Below are positions 55,166 to 64,000 of a DNA stretch of 64,000 nucleotides, piece by piece (the stretch's first letter is position 1; each line of letters begins with the position of its first letter). The notes under the pieces were generated by a model. That model had not been told where the DNA came from, did not search any database, and saw only the letters and a list, made by a program, of their open reading frames with translations. Source of the stretch: Strongylocentrotus droebachiensis (lineage: Eukaryota; Echinodermata; Echinoidea; Camarodonta; Strongylocentrotidae); assembly GCA_035222895.1 (NCBI GenBank), contig JAVYIG010006520.1, positions 1 to 64,000 of the forward strand, written 5' to 3'. The position numbers and the translations under genes are program-made.

Positions 55166-55930
55166 CCCTAATAAGGCCGGGGGGGCCATTATGGCCCCCC
55201 CCCCCTCCACGATTTTTCTGATTGTTCGAGAACGCATATGGATGGCGCCTCGCCGCTCGCTGACTTTTTTCTTTAGAGTCTTGCGCATCTTTAAAAAAAA
55301 AAAAAAAAAAATCGGACCTATAGTTACAAGGTCACGTGACCTTTTGTCTTTGCATGTCAGCCCGAAAATCGCTCATTTTTGTGATTTGTGTACAAAACAT
55401 ATGGAAATGTCATTTTTCCTAAAAATAGATCAAACATTGGTTATTGGGTCTTGTTTAAAGTTTAGGTGGTTGTTTTGGGAGTCAAAATAGTTGAATTGTA
55501 GGAAGAAATGAAAAAAAAAAAAAACAATAACATAAATAAGTTAAAAAAACAATGAAATACATAAGAAATTATCAAAACAAGAGATAACATAAGGAATAAG
55601 CTGGCTATTCCAATTTTTTTTGTCGTATTATTGTTCCAAATGGTCTAATGAATATATATGTAGTGAAAAAGAATGCTTAAATATGAATAATATAGGATTT
55701 ATGGGTAAAAATGTGATTTTATGACGTTATTTGCATAAATTACCATAAATATGCAAATGAGGGATTTTTTTTCAAAAAATTGAAATTATCATATTGTTCT
55801 ATACACTTCACTTGACATGCGTGCAAATTTTCGAGGAGATCGGCCGTTTCCCGGCCGAGATCTTAGGGGGGGGCCATAATGGCCCCCCCCCGGCTGTAGT
55901 AAGACTTCAAATAGCCCGGCCTTATTAGGG
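55166..55930. mobile_element. piggyBac-like MITE with TTAA duplication, 765 bp
   Basis: TTAA at 55162-55165 and 55931-55934. Inverted ends are CCCTAATAAGGCCGGG and CCCGGCCTTATTAGGG. Each end is followed by a second palindrome (GGGGGCCATTATGGCCCCC). CCC-starting ends in TTAA fit piggyBac closely. The interior has no transposase. Confidence 0.85.
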
Positions 55931-56090
55931 TTAAACATACAACGCATCCAGTTAACTTGTGTTTTTTTCTTCAGAATTTAATCACCTCTGAAATAAATAA
56001 GTCACATAATACGCACATGCCACGCAAAGTCTATCAGTCAATAGCATCAATATCGCTTTCTGAGCTAACACATACAAATACAGTCAAACC

Positions 56091-56229
56091 TGTCTATAGC
56101 GACCGCCCGAGGGAAACACAAAGAGTGGTCTTTAAAGACAGGTTCCTTTTGTACATGTTTCAATGGGAAACTATTTTCAAGGGAAACGTGGTCCTTGTAG
56201 ACAGGTGGTCACTAAAGCAGGTTTGACTG
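56091..56229. mobile_element. pogo/Tigger-like MITE
   Basis: Ends CAGTCAAACCTG and CAGGTTTGACTG are exact inverted copies, with inner GTCTATAGCGACC / GGTCACTAAAG. CAGT..ACTG ends are typical of pogo-type Tc1/mariner elements. A second copy is at 61980-62065. Confidence 0.75.
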
Positions 56230-56260
56230 TTCTACATCTTATTTGGCTTTAATCAATTAA

Positions 56261-56502
56261 GCCTTGTTCAGATATGAAGTGGCAAAAACGGCAGAAGCGT
56301 TTTTTTTTGTATGATGACGTAAAGGATATTCGCCTCTCGTTTCTGTATCTGATAGAACAACGAGCAAAGTGAATACGCGCAAGTCCATTGTTATCCGCGG
56401 TTACCATTCATTTAACATGTTACAAAAAAGCCGCGGTTACATTTTTTGCGCAGCGGTTGTGTTTTTTTCGCAGCGGTTTACCGCACCATATCTGAACAAG
56501 GC
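56261..56502. mobile_element. MITE, about 242 bp
   Basis: GCCTTGTTCAGATATG and CATATCTGAACAAGGC are exact inverted ends. The interior repeats CGCGGTTAC/CGCAGCGGTT words. Partial relatives begin at 59960 (CTCGTTCAGATACG). Confidence 0.7.
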
Positions 56503-56831
56503 CTTACAAACCGAAAAACATATTTCAACTACCTTAAAAATGAATACAAAATACTCACAGCCATGATTTTCATTGTTCAGTGAAACTATAAAGCGGCACC
56601 ATAATTGTTCTGAGATGGAACGGTGTGATCCTGTGTTTAAGTATACGATTAGGCCCTTATAACTCAATGCTGAGTTGAAAATAAAAGAAATGTGTGTATG
56701 CTATGACCTTTGACCTTGCTGCCTAAATATGCAATCAGATGATGATAACTGAAGCAATTATATCAGCTTTCCTCTCGGACTTTTTTTACTTTTTTTGTCA
56801 AATGACCCTTCTGCTTGATAATTATTGAACA

Positions 56832-56989
56832 GGGCCCATTTCACAAAACTTGTCATCAGTGACAAATAAAATTATTTGTTATAAACTCCTAAAATCCTTG
56901 CTTCTGATTGGTTATCAGCAGATTTGTCATTTATTTTTTATTTTTTTTGGTCATTTGTCATTGAAAAAAGGCGTTGTGAAACAGGTCCC
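56832..56989. mobile_element. MITE with GGGCCCATTTCACAAAACTT-type ends
   Basis: The left end pairs imperfectly with TTGTGAAACAGGTCCCT on the right; arms include GACAAAT / ATTTGTC words. Same general family style as 28636 and 63551. Confidence 0.55.
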
Positions 56990-58380
56990 TGATTGATAAT
57001 TATTGAAAAGTAAGGTAACATTTGTATAATCTAAAATTCAAGATTGTAGAATTGATGTGACACAAGTACTATGGCCTTTCTTAAAATAAAATGAGCAAAA
57101 TTATGCTTGTGATATGCATAATCATGGATGTACAATGCATTTTGAACATAACAATATTGTTATGCATTTTACCAACTATTCAACAATTTATGAATACAGT
57201 TATACATGTAAAAAAATAGGAAAATTTACTGCAAAACGAATTCCGTATTCTTGAAATTAATATTGCGCACAGTGCAGTTTGAAACAAATTGTAACTTTGA
57301 AATTATTATCAATCAACAGAGTCATGTGTTGACACTTAGTATTATTGTAGAAGAAAATATCACATTAAAAAAAGGAAAACGGTTGCAAATCATAGAATTG
57401 CAGATATATGGAAGAGATTGCATAAAAAAGCTTATTGATGTAATTGATGTTTTGCATTCATATTCATAATATTGTTAATAGTATCTATTTTACACTGTAA
57501 TATGATTTATTTGAATAAATTGATTATTCAGTGTACAGCTATTTTTTCATGTTTAGTTAGTTTCTGAGTTGTTACAACATTAATTAAGTCTTTACTTAGA
57601 CTATAAGATTCATATTTTCTGAATATGGCAATCAGAAAATATATATTATCTAACTTTGTGTTCTGAAAGTATTTCTTCATAAAAAACAACATTCTACTGT
57701 CTATTGCACTACTGTTACACTCTAATTTGCTAATGTCCTATAAAATGATTCATTTGACTCAACCACAAGATATTCTACCAATTCTGTTACCCTTATTTCA
57801 TCATGATCTGTCTGATTTATTTGGTAAAAGTGTAATTGCTGAGCATATTTCTATAATTTCAATGATTCCTGCCTCCTGTTCAATGCATACATTTATTCCG
57901 CACAAAAAAAAATAAAAATGGTATACAGTCAACAACTAAATTATTGCTACCCCTTGTAAATAAGATTTTTAATGCTTTTTGTAACTCAAGAATGAATGGT
58001 GGACTGTTTGAATTAGGTCCTTTAGACTTTTAGATGTAGGCTTGAATATGTCACATTCTTAAGAAACATAAATCGGGACAAATCAATTTTTCACATATAT
58101 AATTTTCTTTTCCAAAACTTGGTAAGAGGTATGAATAATTTAGTTGTGAAATGTACACGTGTATTTCAACAAAATGATGAAAGGAAATTAAATATCCCTG
58201 TCTGACGTATAATGGCAACAAACTGAGCAATGCAGTATTAAAAGTAATGCAATGGAAGAAAAGTTTGAGATGTAATTTCATGAAACAACCCAAGAACATT
58301 CATTACACAGCAGCAAAATTGAACAATCCAATGATGATAAACATGCAATATGAATGCCTTATTGATCTTTGACATTGTAG
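56990..58380. other. Unannotated AT-rich intergenic DNA
   Basis: Frames of 60-80 codons at 57251-57469 and 57727-57915 (+) and 58051-58299 (-) have no motif and no splice context. I do not support them. A TTTATT at 57892 (AATAAA on the minus strand) could end the FBXO30-like mRNA, but that is speculative. Confidence 0.4.
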
Positions 58381-58495
58381 GAAGTATTCCCAACCAGGAC
58401 AGACTCCGGCTAACGTAAGGTCAGGGGATTTTGGACAAGTTTGGCCCCCTTGACCTATAAGAAGCATATCGACCAGTCCTTGGACCACAAATCCA

Positions 58496-58795
58496 TTGCT
58501 CCACGAGCTGAAATATTTAGCAGGCTGTAGAAAAAAAAACCCATTTGCAAGTGCATCCAGTGAACCCCAGTATATTAGCTGGGCTAGCTCATGTCAATGC
58601 ATTGTTGGTCTAACAGTTTTTGAGCGTCAAGTAATGCCTGGCTGGAATACTCCCCAGGGAGTGGAGATTGTGCACACAGTGTGTGCAGACAAACATTGAT
58701 CCAATGACCGGGGTAATAATATATCTGTAAAGCGCTTAGAGACATTGTAGATGTACTAAGCGCTATATAAAAGTGGATTATTATTATTTTTGTAA
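58496..58795 (+). mobile_element. SINE body and tail, head missing
   Basis: Shares GCCTGGCTGGAATACTCCCC, GTGTGTGCAGACAA, ATATATCTGTAAAGCGCTTA and CTAAGCGCTATATAAAAGTG with the SINE at 52178-52700, in the same order and orientation, ending TTATTATTAT. No tRNA-like head was found upstream. Confidence 0.65.
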
Positions 58796-58867
58796 GGTCT
58801 AATGGGCATGATTTTGACAATCGCGAATAAAAATAAATATCTTTGATTTGATGTGCAACCGTTTACG

Positions 58868-59015
58868 GCTTGTTCACATTTCATGTGATAAACCACAGGT
58901 TTTCTAATGAAGAAAAACTGAAACACAAAAATGTTAGAATGCATAGGACCTTTCATAGTTGCATGCAGCTGCTCTTTCTGACCCACCTTGCCCTTCACAT
59001 GTGAACAAGGCAAGC
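58868..59015. mobile_element. MITE with CTTGTTCACAT ends
   Basis: GCTTGTTCACATTTCATGTG on the left is mirrored by TTCACATGTGAACAAGGC on the right, giving about 150 bp. Non-coding. Confidence 0.55.
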
Positions 59016-60350
59016 AAATAAACCAATAATCCTGCAGTTTCTCGATCATAACGTATGTCATGACTCATGAAACAAGCCATGGAATTCCATAAGATAAAAC
59101 GGCAAAATACATCTATCATGAACAAACATCTATTCTAAACAGTAATAACACTCCATAAAAACTATTGAATAAATAGAGAAAACAACGGAAGCACTGAAAA
59201 CGTATAAATTTAAATATTAATCTAGAAGACACTTATAATCACGCTATAAGAAATCACTCAGCTCGAATCTGTGGCAAGAATTATGTAACACATCTAAAGT
59301 TAATGCACAGGCTACAAAGACAGTACCTAATCAAAAGACACAAAAATACAGAGTAATACTGGGATAGAGACAGAGATACATGTAGATAGATAAAGATGAA
59401 AAATATGAAAAACAAATTATACGTAGCAAAAAATGTGTTTTCTGCATTGTTTCTACCATACTATCAAGACTATAGCCTTGTCTCGCTACTAACAAAATAT
59501 GAGGTAACAATTCAACAACAATTTGTTTCATTTTTTCAATGTTAGAGCTTATTAATGCTTTCAACTAAGATATTGATCAGCTATTGATCAGCATTAGGTG
59601 ACAAAATAATTTTTGGTTGTTGGAAGTCAATATGGGTCGTTTGAAAGTTACCTTAAAAGTACAAATAAACTATTTAAGGGCAGAAATCTTTCCTTAAAAA
59701 AAAAAAAAAAAAAAAAAATAATCACAACTGAAGCTATCAGCACTGGAGACGCTCTACAACATACACTAACACGGACTGAGAATAAAGTATAAAATCACTA
59801 TCAATGGCTACACCAAAAATCTTTGATGAAGCAAGCAGCATATGGGAGAAAATTCGATTGACTTGCCCTTTAAATGCACCACAATCCATATTGCAGAAAT
59901 AAAATGGCAGAAATTTGGAAGAAAAGTCGTTTTGCGTTCAAATTTCAGTTATAACTGAAGCCTCGTTCAGATACGATAAGGTTAACCCTGGCGTATTTGA
60001 AAAATAACAAGTTTTACCAATTATTATGGTCTAATTACTAATGAGAGTTGCCAATTTGAATAAGAAGAGCAAATCATCAACATGATCCAGTAGTGTCCTG
60101 CACCTATATCAAGTTACATGTAAATGAATTGCCAATCATTAAGAGTATTGCCAATTTAAAGAAGAGCAAAATGGGGAGTGTTATGAAATATCATGATTGA
60201 ATTTGAGATGAGAGATGCCAATTTGAACAGCAAGAGCAAAGTTTTCAGCATTACCAATCATTATGTTCTAGTTGGGAATGAGAGTTGCCAATTTAAACGT
60301 GAAGAGCACAATTATGAATGAATATTACCAATTATGACTAATCTACTAAA
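59015..60350. other. Probable 3' UTR and flank of the FBXO30-like gene
   Basis: No further exon is seen. Between 60035 and 60335 the words AGAGTTGCCAATTTGAA / GAAGAGCAAA recur four times at about 60-90-bp intervals, a weak degenerate repeat. A poly-A run lies at 59697-59720. Confidence 0.4.
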
Positions 60351-60596
60351 CTAATCGTCATCATTATCGAGCAATCTCCTGCGCCTAGGTCGCCACGGCT
60401 CGGGTTCTTTCTCTTTCTGAGGATCGTTGGCCGATTCCAGTTTGACCTTTGACACGTCATGACCCATGACCTTGACCGGTTGAGTGGCCGTATTGCGAAC
60501 GTTGTAAGGACATCGTTTGAGGTGCTCAGCGATGGGAGGATTGTCTTGAAAGCCCCAGGTCTTGACCGGAGTGAAGGCCGTGCTGAAATGCCACAC
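60351..60596 (-). CDS. FBXO30: FBXO30-like gene, last exon
   Basis: Acceptor CCATTTTGTCCAG. 81 codons and stop. The conserved VWHFSTAF..HLKRCPYN block is followed by a lineage-specific charged tail ending RRRRLLDNDDD. Confidence 0.92.
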   Translation of the reverse strand: MWHFSTAFTPVKTWGFQDNPPIAEHLKRCPYNVRNTATQPVKVMGHDVSKVKLESANDPQKEKEPEPWRPRRRRLLDNDDD

Positions 60597-63500
60597 CTGG
60601 ACAAAATGGAAACAATGCAAAGTCAAAATTTTATTATGATCTACTTAAAGCCCCACTGCACTACTCTTAGCTACTTGCGCCCTCTATATAGCAAATAATA
60701 CCTAATTGGTGCCTGTTGGTCCCCCATGATCCTCTTTTTCTTACATGTATGTTAGTTGAGGGCTGAGTTAATGAGATAGCCAACTGTCAGTGACCTCGCT
60801 ATGTGGTCTAATCCCTTCTGGCCCAGTAGTATTAGGGACTTTTAGATTTGCGTGGACTGATACGTGTGACGTCCATTCAAGGCAGTGCATTAAAAGGACG
60901 TCGATCGTAGCAATCCACGTTGTCGTTGTGCAAATCTAAAAGTCCCTATTGACGGTCTTTAACTCTTGCATTTTAGGTACATGTACTATTTTTACATTAG
61001 AGTGTACACATAATACACAGCAGTGAGGGCATTAGTAAGAATTACCCACACGAGGTACCCTTTGGAACAGTCTAACACTCCCAGAGACGATAGCAGAGGG
61101 TGTTTGGACCGTTTTATAGGTACCGAGCATGCGAGGCCAAATGCGAGGCCAAACTGTCCGCGCATTTGGCCCTGCTCTAGAGGTAGTCTCGGCCGCGGCC
61201 AGGCCGCGCCCTGGCCCCGCAATTTCTCACTGTAAACACACACAGGGCCAGGCCGCGGCCTGGCCCTGTAAAGCCGGAAGTGAAAGTTGGCCATGTATCG
61301 GAAATTGGGGAAAAGATTCACTGCAAATCGCGCGTGACCGGATCTGCACTGTGACCCCCGGCACTTCCCCCAAATAATCGTTTGTTTACATGCAGAGCGC
61401 CACTCTGACAAAATATTGAAAGGTTCCGGGCTAGGTCGCGGCCTGGCCTAGCACTGTAAACACACAAAATTGCGGGGTCTAATTTTACTAATGCCCGCAC
61501 AAAATGATGTGTATTATTTGTTTTATAAGATTATGTTTTATTTTTTTAATAAAATGATGTTTTATAACATGGTTTTGATATTGACCGGTTATTACCATTG
61601 CATAATGACCGGTCATTTAATATCCAAATTACGCATTGGGCAAATAAATGCCTGGTCACATGTACACTCCCGACCAATCATTTGATTAGGATACACGTCA
61701 TCATCTTATAATATCAGCTACCAAAGAGTTATGCACTCTATTAACAGTGAACTATGAAAACATGTAAAGAAAATGCATCTGTGGCCATTGCAGGCGTTTT
61801 TTCTTTTTTCTTCTTCATTCAACCAAATGGATAATGGCTTAGACATGTACATGTAGATAAAGGTAAGAGTATAGCAAGTGGTGATTAGATGTCAGAGAGA
61901 ACAGACATATTGTCTGTAGATAAAATGTGGATAGCCATAAAAGGCATTGGACAAAGTCACATTGGGCCAAAATTTACTAGAGTCAAACCTGTCTATAGCG
62001 ACCCCCAAGGGAAACAAAAAAAGTGGTCTTTGTAGACAGGTGGTCACTAAAGCAGGTTTAACTGTACAAAGATAATCAGTTTACCTTCATGGTTGTTTCC
62101 CAGTGTCCTTTATGTTTCTCCCACTGCAGGACCACCATCCCACGCTCCTCTAGGAGACTGCAGCAGACCTGTCTCAGCAGCTTCGAAGCCATCGCAAGGT
62201 GGTTGATCGTGAAGGGATCCAAGAACCTCATCATGTGACGCAGCAGTTCAAACGGAAGTTGACTGAAGTAATCAGCTTCTGTGACCTTTGACACAGCTTG
62301 GGCATCCTCCAGATCCTCAGTGTTCATATTGACCTCCGATGCTTCCTGCGTGGATTCCTCAGTACTGCTCTTCTCCTGTTGCTCACCCTGTGTCTCTTGG
62401 CAAGCTCCTGTAACTCTATCCTCGCTTTGGTCCGGACTAGCTACGTTGGAAGCACACTCCACGCTTGATCCTCCATCAACAGAGTCCTCAACCTCCATTG
62501 AAACATCCTTTGGTCTAGTATTGATCCCATCTTTTAAGGCATTGCACTTTGATTCTGTACTGTTTACATTGAGTAAGGTATCATTATTGCTAGTGTCAGT
62601 GGTACAAGCATTGCAATTTGTCTTCAGCATATCATGTTCAGGGTTCAAATCTTTACATCCCAAAGTTTCTGACGTTGCCTCCACCTCCAGCTTTGGATAC
62701 TTGCAGCTTTCTCCTTCATCTTCACCATCCCTGGTGTTTCCTTTAACGCCGTTGGCGCAACATCCCGAGACCTCAGACTTTCCACCCTTTCCTCCGTCAA
62801 GGCACAGTCCAAAGCTCTCTAGGTTCTCACTGTGGCTCTCAGGGTTCGCAGAATGACCGTTGACGCGACATCCAGAGACCTCAGACTTTCCACTCTGTCC
62901 TCCGTCAAGGCACAGGCCAAAGCTCTCAAGGTTCTCACTGTGGATGATGTGAGCTCCCTGCGTTCCGGGGTAGAGCCGACGTTGTGAGTAGGTGCACCCA
63001 TAAGGCGCTAGAGGACATCTCTGTTCCATCCAGCCATTTAACCCCCCGTGGATGTCACTGTGGACGTTCTGGAAGTGGTAGGGGTACTCGTCTCGCCGAA
63101 ACTCCTAGGATAACCAAAGAAAAACTTGCTGAAAGTTGATATTCTTTCTATTCAAATATCAAAATCAAGTGATTCATTCATGTGCAACATACATATACAG
63201 TATGTATGCAACTTCAAGTACAGACATTTAAATGTGTGTACCATGTATAGTAAAGAAAGATATCCTATATTATTGTTGTGTTATAAATATATTTCTACCT
63301 AATATCTCTGCATTTATAGGATTGTATATAGGTGGATAATTCATTTAAACCTGACCTTGGGTCTATTGGAAGTCATGTTGAATAAGAAAAACAATTTAGA
63401 CCTCGGACTACCAGTCATTTTCTTTGTTTAAACCCACTTTTGGACTTAAATTTTGATTTTAATTTGAGTAGATTAGAGGTTTGACCCAGCAGTGACTAAT

Positions 63501-64000
63501 AGCCTTCATTGACAGACCAAAGTGAAAGAATTTAATAGAGGATACAATCTGGACCCTGATTCATAAAGCTTGCAATCAATAAAAAATGCTAGAATTCTAT
63601 GATGAATTCACTCTTATCCAATCAAATACAGCATCATTAGTAGCTTGCAACTGACTTTCTAATTTGTAATGGATGACAAGTTTTATGAAAGTGCCAAGGG
63701 GTTTGGCTAGGAAAGTGTCTACTACCTATTGAGACATCTTACCTGTGCACATAGGAAGGTATACATAGAATCTGGTTTGGCCTGGTAGCGAGTAATAGAC
63801 TCCAGTGAGAGATCAAGGCTCAGCGAGTGTCTACTATCTAGCGATCCGTTTGACGACGAAGACAGTCTGTGAACCTTGTTCGTTGACGACGATGACAGCG
63901 CTGGCGGCTGGATGATGATTGGCTTTGAATGGCCCCTAGTGGGTGCCGCAGAGACGTCTCCTGTGGTTGACTGGGTGACGAAGACTGCTGGTGTTTGGAT
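60351..64000 (-). CDS. FBXO30: FBXO30-like F-box protein, C-terminal part (three exons)
   Basis: Exons 64000-63743 (runs off the window), 63104-62085 and 60596-60351 join in phase 0 and give 507 residues to TAG. The first ends SITRYQAKPDSMYTFLCAQ; the second starts EFRRDEYPYHFQNVHSDIHG, then MEQRCPLAPYGCTYSQRRLY; an acidic linker follows, then the F-box LPFELLRHMMRFLDPF, and ERGMVVLQWEKH. The last exon reads VWHFSTAFTPVKTWGF then HLKRCPYN. All are signatures of FBXO30/FBXO40. The TRAF-type zinc fingers of the family lie in the missing N-terminal part. F-box proteins recruit substrates to SCF (SKP1-CUL1) ubiquitin ligases; vertebrate FBXO30 (MUSA1) is linked to muscle protein turnover. The gene is convergent with RFX, about 6 kb apart. 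The linker has a 36-codon duplication. Confidence 0.93.
60645..60840 (+). repeat. Dispersed repeat, copy 3
   Basis: Best-preserved copy of the repeat also seen at 30505 and (in part) 22051. It starts TTAAAGCCCCACTGCACTAC and ends near TCTAATCCCTTCTGGCCCAG. It lies in the last intron of the FBXO30-like gene. Confidence 0.65.
60832..60949. mobile_element. MITE with TAGGGACTTTTAGATTTGC ends
   Basis: The left end is exactly mirrored by GCAAATCTAAAAGTCCCTA. The 118-bp element also holds GTGGACTGATACGTG / CAATCCACGTTG. It lies directly beside the dispersed repeat copy. Confidence 0.75.
61026..61497. mobile_element. MITE with GGGCATTAGTAA ends and GC-rich core
   Basis: GGGCATTAGTAAGAATTA on the left is mirrored by TAATTTTACTAATGCCC on the right. 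The 470-bp interior is GC-rich, with GGCCGCGGCC palindromes and CACACACAGGGCCAGG / TAGCACTGTAAACACAC words. Frames in it are spurious. Confidence 0.65.
61980..62065. mobile_element. pogo/Tigger-like MITE, short copy
   Basis: AGTCAAACCTGTCTATAGCG on the left and GGTGGTCACTAAAGCAGG plus TTTAACTGTA on the right match the 56091 element, with the middle deleted. It ends 19 bp before the F-box exon's splice donor. Confidence 0.7.
62085..63104 (-). CDS. FBXO30: FBXO30-like gene, F-box exon
   Basis: Acceptor TTGGTTATCCTAG, donor GTAAAC. 340 codons, phase 0 in and out. Residues near the start carry the conserved zinc-binding-like EQRCPLAPYGC block; the F-box sits near the end. The linker between them is Glu/Asp/Ser-rich and specific to this lineage. 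Confidence 0.95.
63551..63702. mobile_element. Possible MITE in an FBXO30 intron
   Basis: GGACCCTGATTCATAAAGCTTGCAA faces TTGTAATGGATGACAAGTTTTATGAAA with partial mirror similarity (TTCATAAA / TTTATGAA; AGCTTGCAA also as a direct copy at 63643). Style resembles the 56832 element. Confidence 0.4.
63743..64000 (-). CDS. FBXO30: FBXO30-like gene, upstream exon (cut by window end)
   Basis: 86 open codons up to donor GTAAGA, Ser-rich at first (SSSSTNKVHRLSSSSNGS), then SLDLSLESITRYQ, the conserved block preceding CAQEFRRDEYP in the family. Confidence 0.9.

Noticed and set aside
54758-55490. 109- and 157-codon frames after the RFX stop
   Set aside because: The first is translated from a CT-rich microsatellite and the second runs into the piggyBac-like element.
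57251-57915. Two 60-70-codon plus-strand frames
   Set aside because: AT-rich chance frames; one uses a non-ATG start, and neither shows conserved motifs or exon borders.
61023-61411. GC-rich overlapping frames on both strands
   Set aside because: They lie within a MITE with GGCCGCGGCC palindromes; the frames result from its GC-rich interior.

Overview
The window looks like nuclear DNA of a marine invertebrate deuterostome, most likely an echinoderm such as a sea urchin. It is AT-rich, has spliced genes with long introns, and is packed with tRNA-headed SINEs, fold-back MITEs, poly-G-bearing elements and microsatellites. The species guess rests on repeat style and gene content and is only moderately secure.

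Three protein genes can be reconstructed exon by exon, with consensus splice sites and reading phases that agree at every junction. (1) An RFX4/6-like transcription factor runs on the + strand. Six exons between 29504 and 54389 carry its conserved central/dimerisation region and C-terminus; the DNA-binding domain lies upstream, not found. (2) A nine-exon gene on the - strand (48876 down to 34524) sits wholly inside the 20.3-kb third intron visible in the RFX gene. It predicts a 1083-residue protein that joins a SET methyltransferase-type domain, a charged coiled coil, two zinc fingers, a tyrosine recombinase/integrase domain and a Myb/SANT-like C-terminus. This is the most striking item in the window. 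(3) The 3' half of an FBXO30-type F-box gene runs on the - strand from the window end to 60351, tail-to-tail with RFX.

Two lesser transcription units are inferred: a polyadenylated spliced non-coding or micropeptide transcript (about 22.79-25.78 kb, +) and a single signal-peptide exon (21317-21383, -).

Region by region: 0-3.3 kb holds a perfect fold-back, a decayed tRNA-like sequence and unannotated DNA. 3.3-16.4 kb is a tandem array of about 11 units of 1.14-1.29 kb with Helitron/Helentron-type ends, followed by a diverged older unit to about 17.4 kb. 17.4-29.4 kb is repeat-rich and includes several MITEs, the putative lncRNA and a 720-bp inverted repeat. 29.5-54.4 kb is the RFX gene with the nested SET-recombinase gene, whose fifth intron contains a 4-kb minisatellite of 48-bp units and a homopurine tract. 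54.4-60.3 kb is intergenic with piggyBac-, pogo- and hAT-like MITEs and a SINE tail. 60.35-64 kb is the FBXO30-like gene.

No searches were run. Assignments come from reading translated exons, splice consensus, phase agreement and remembered family motifs.
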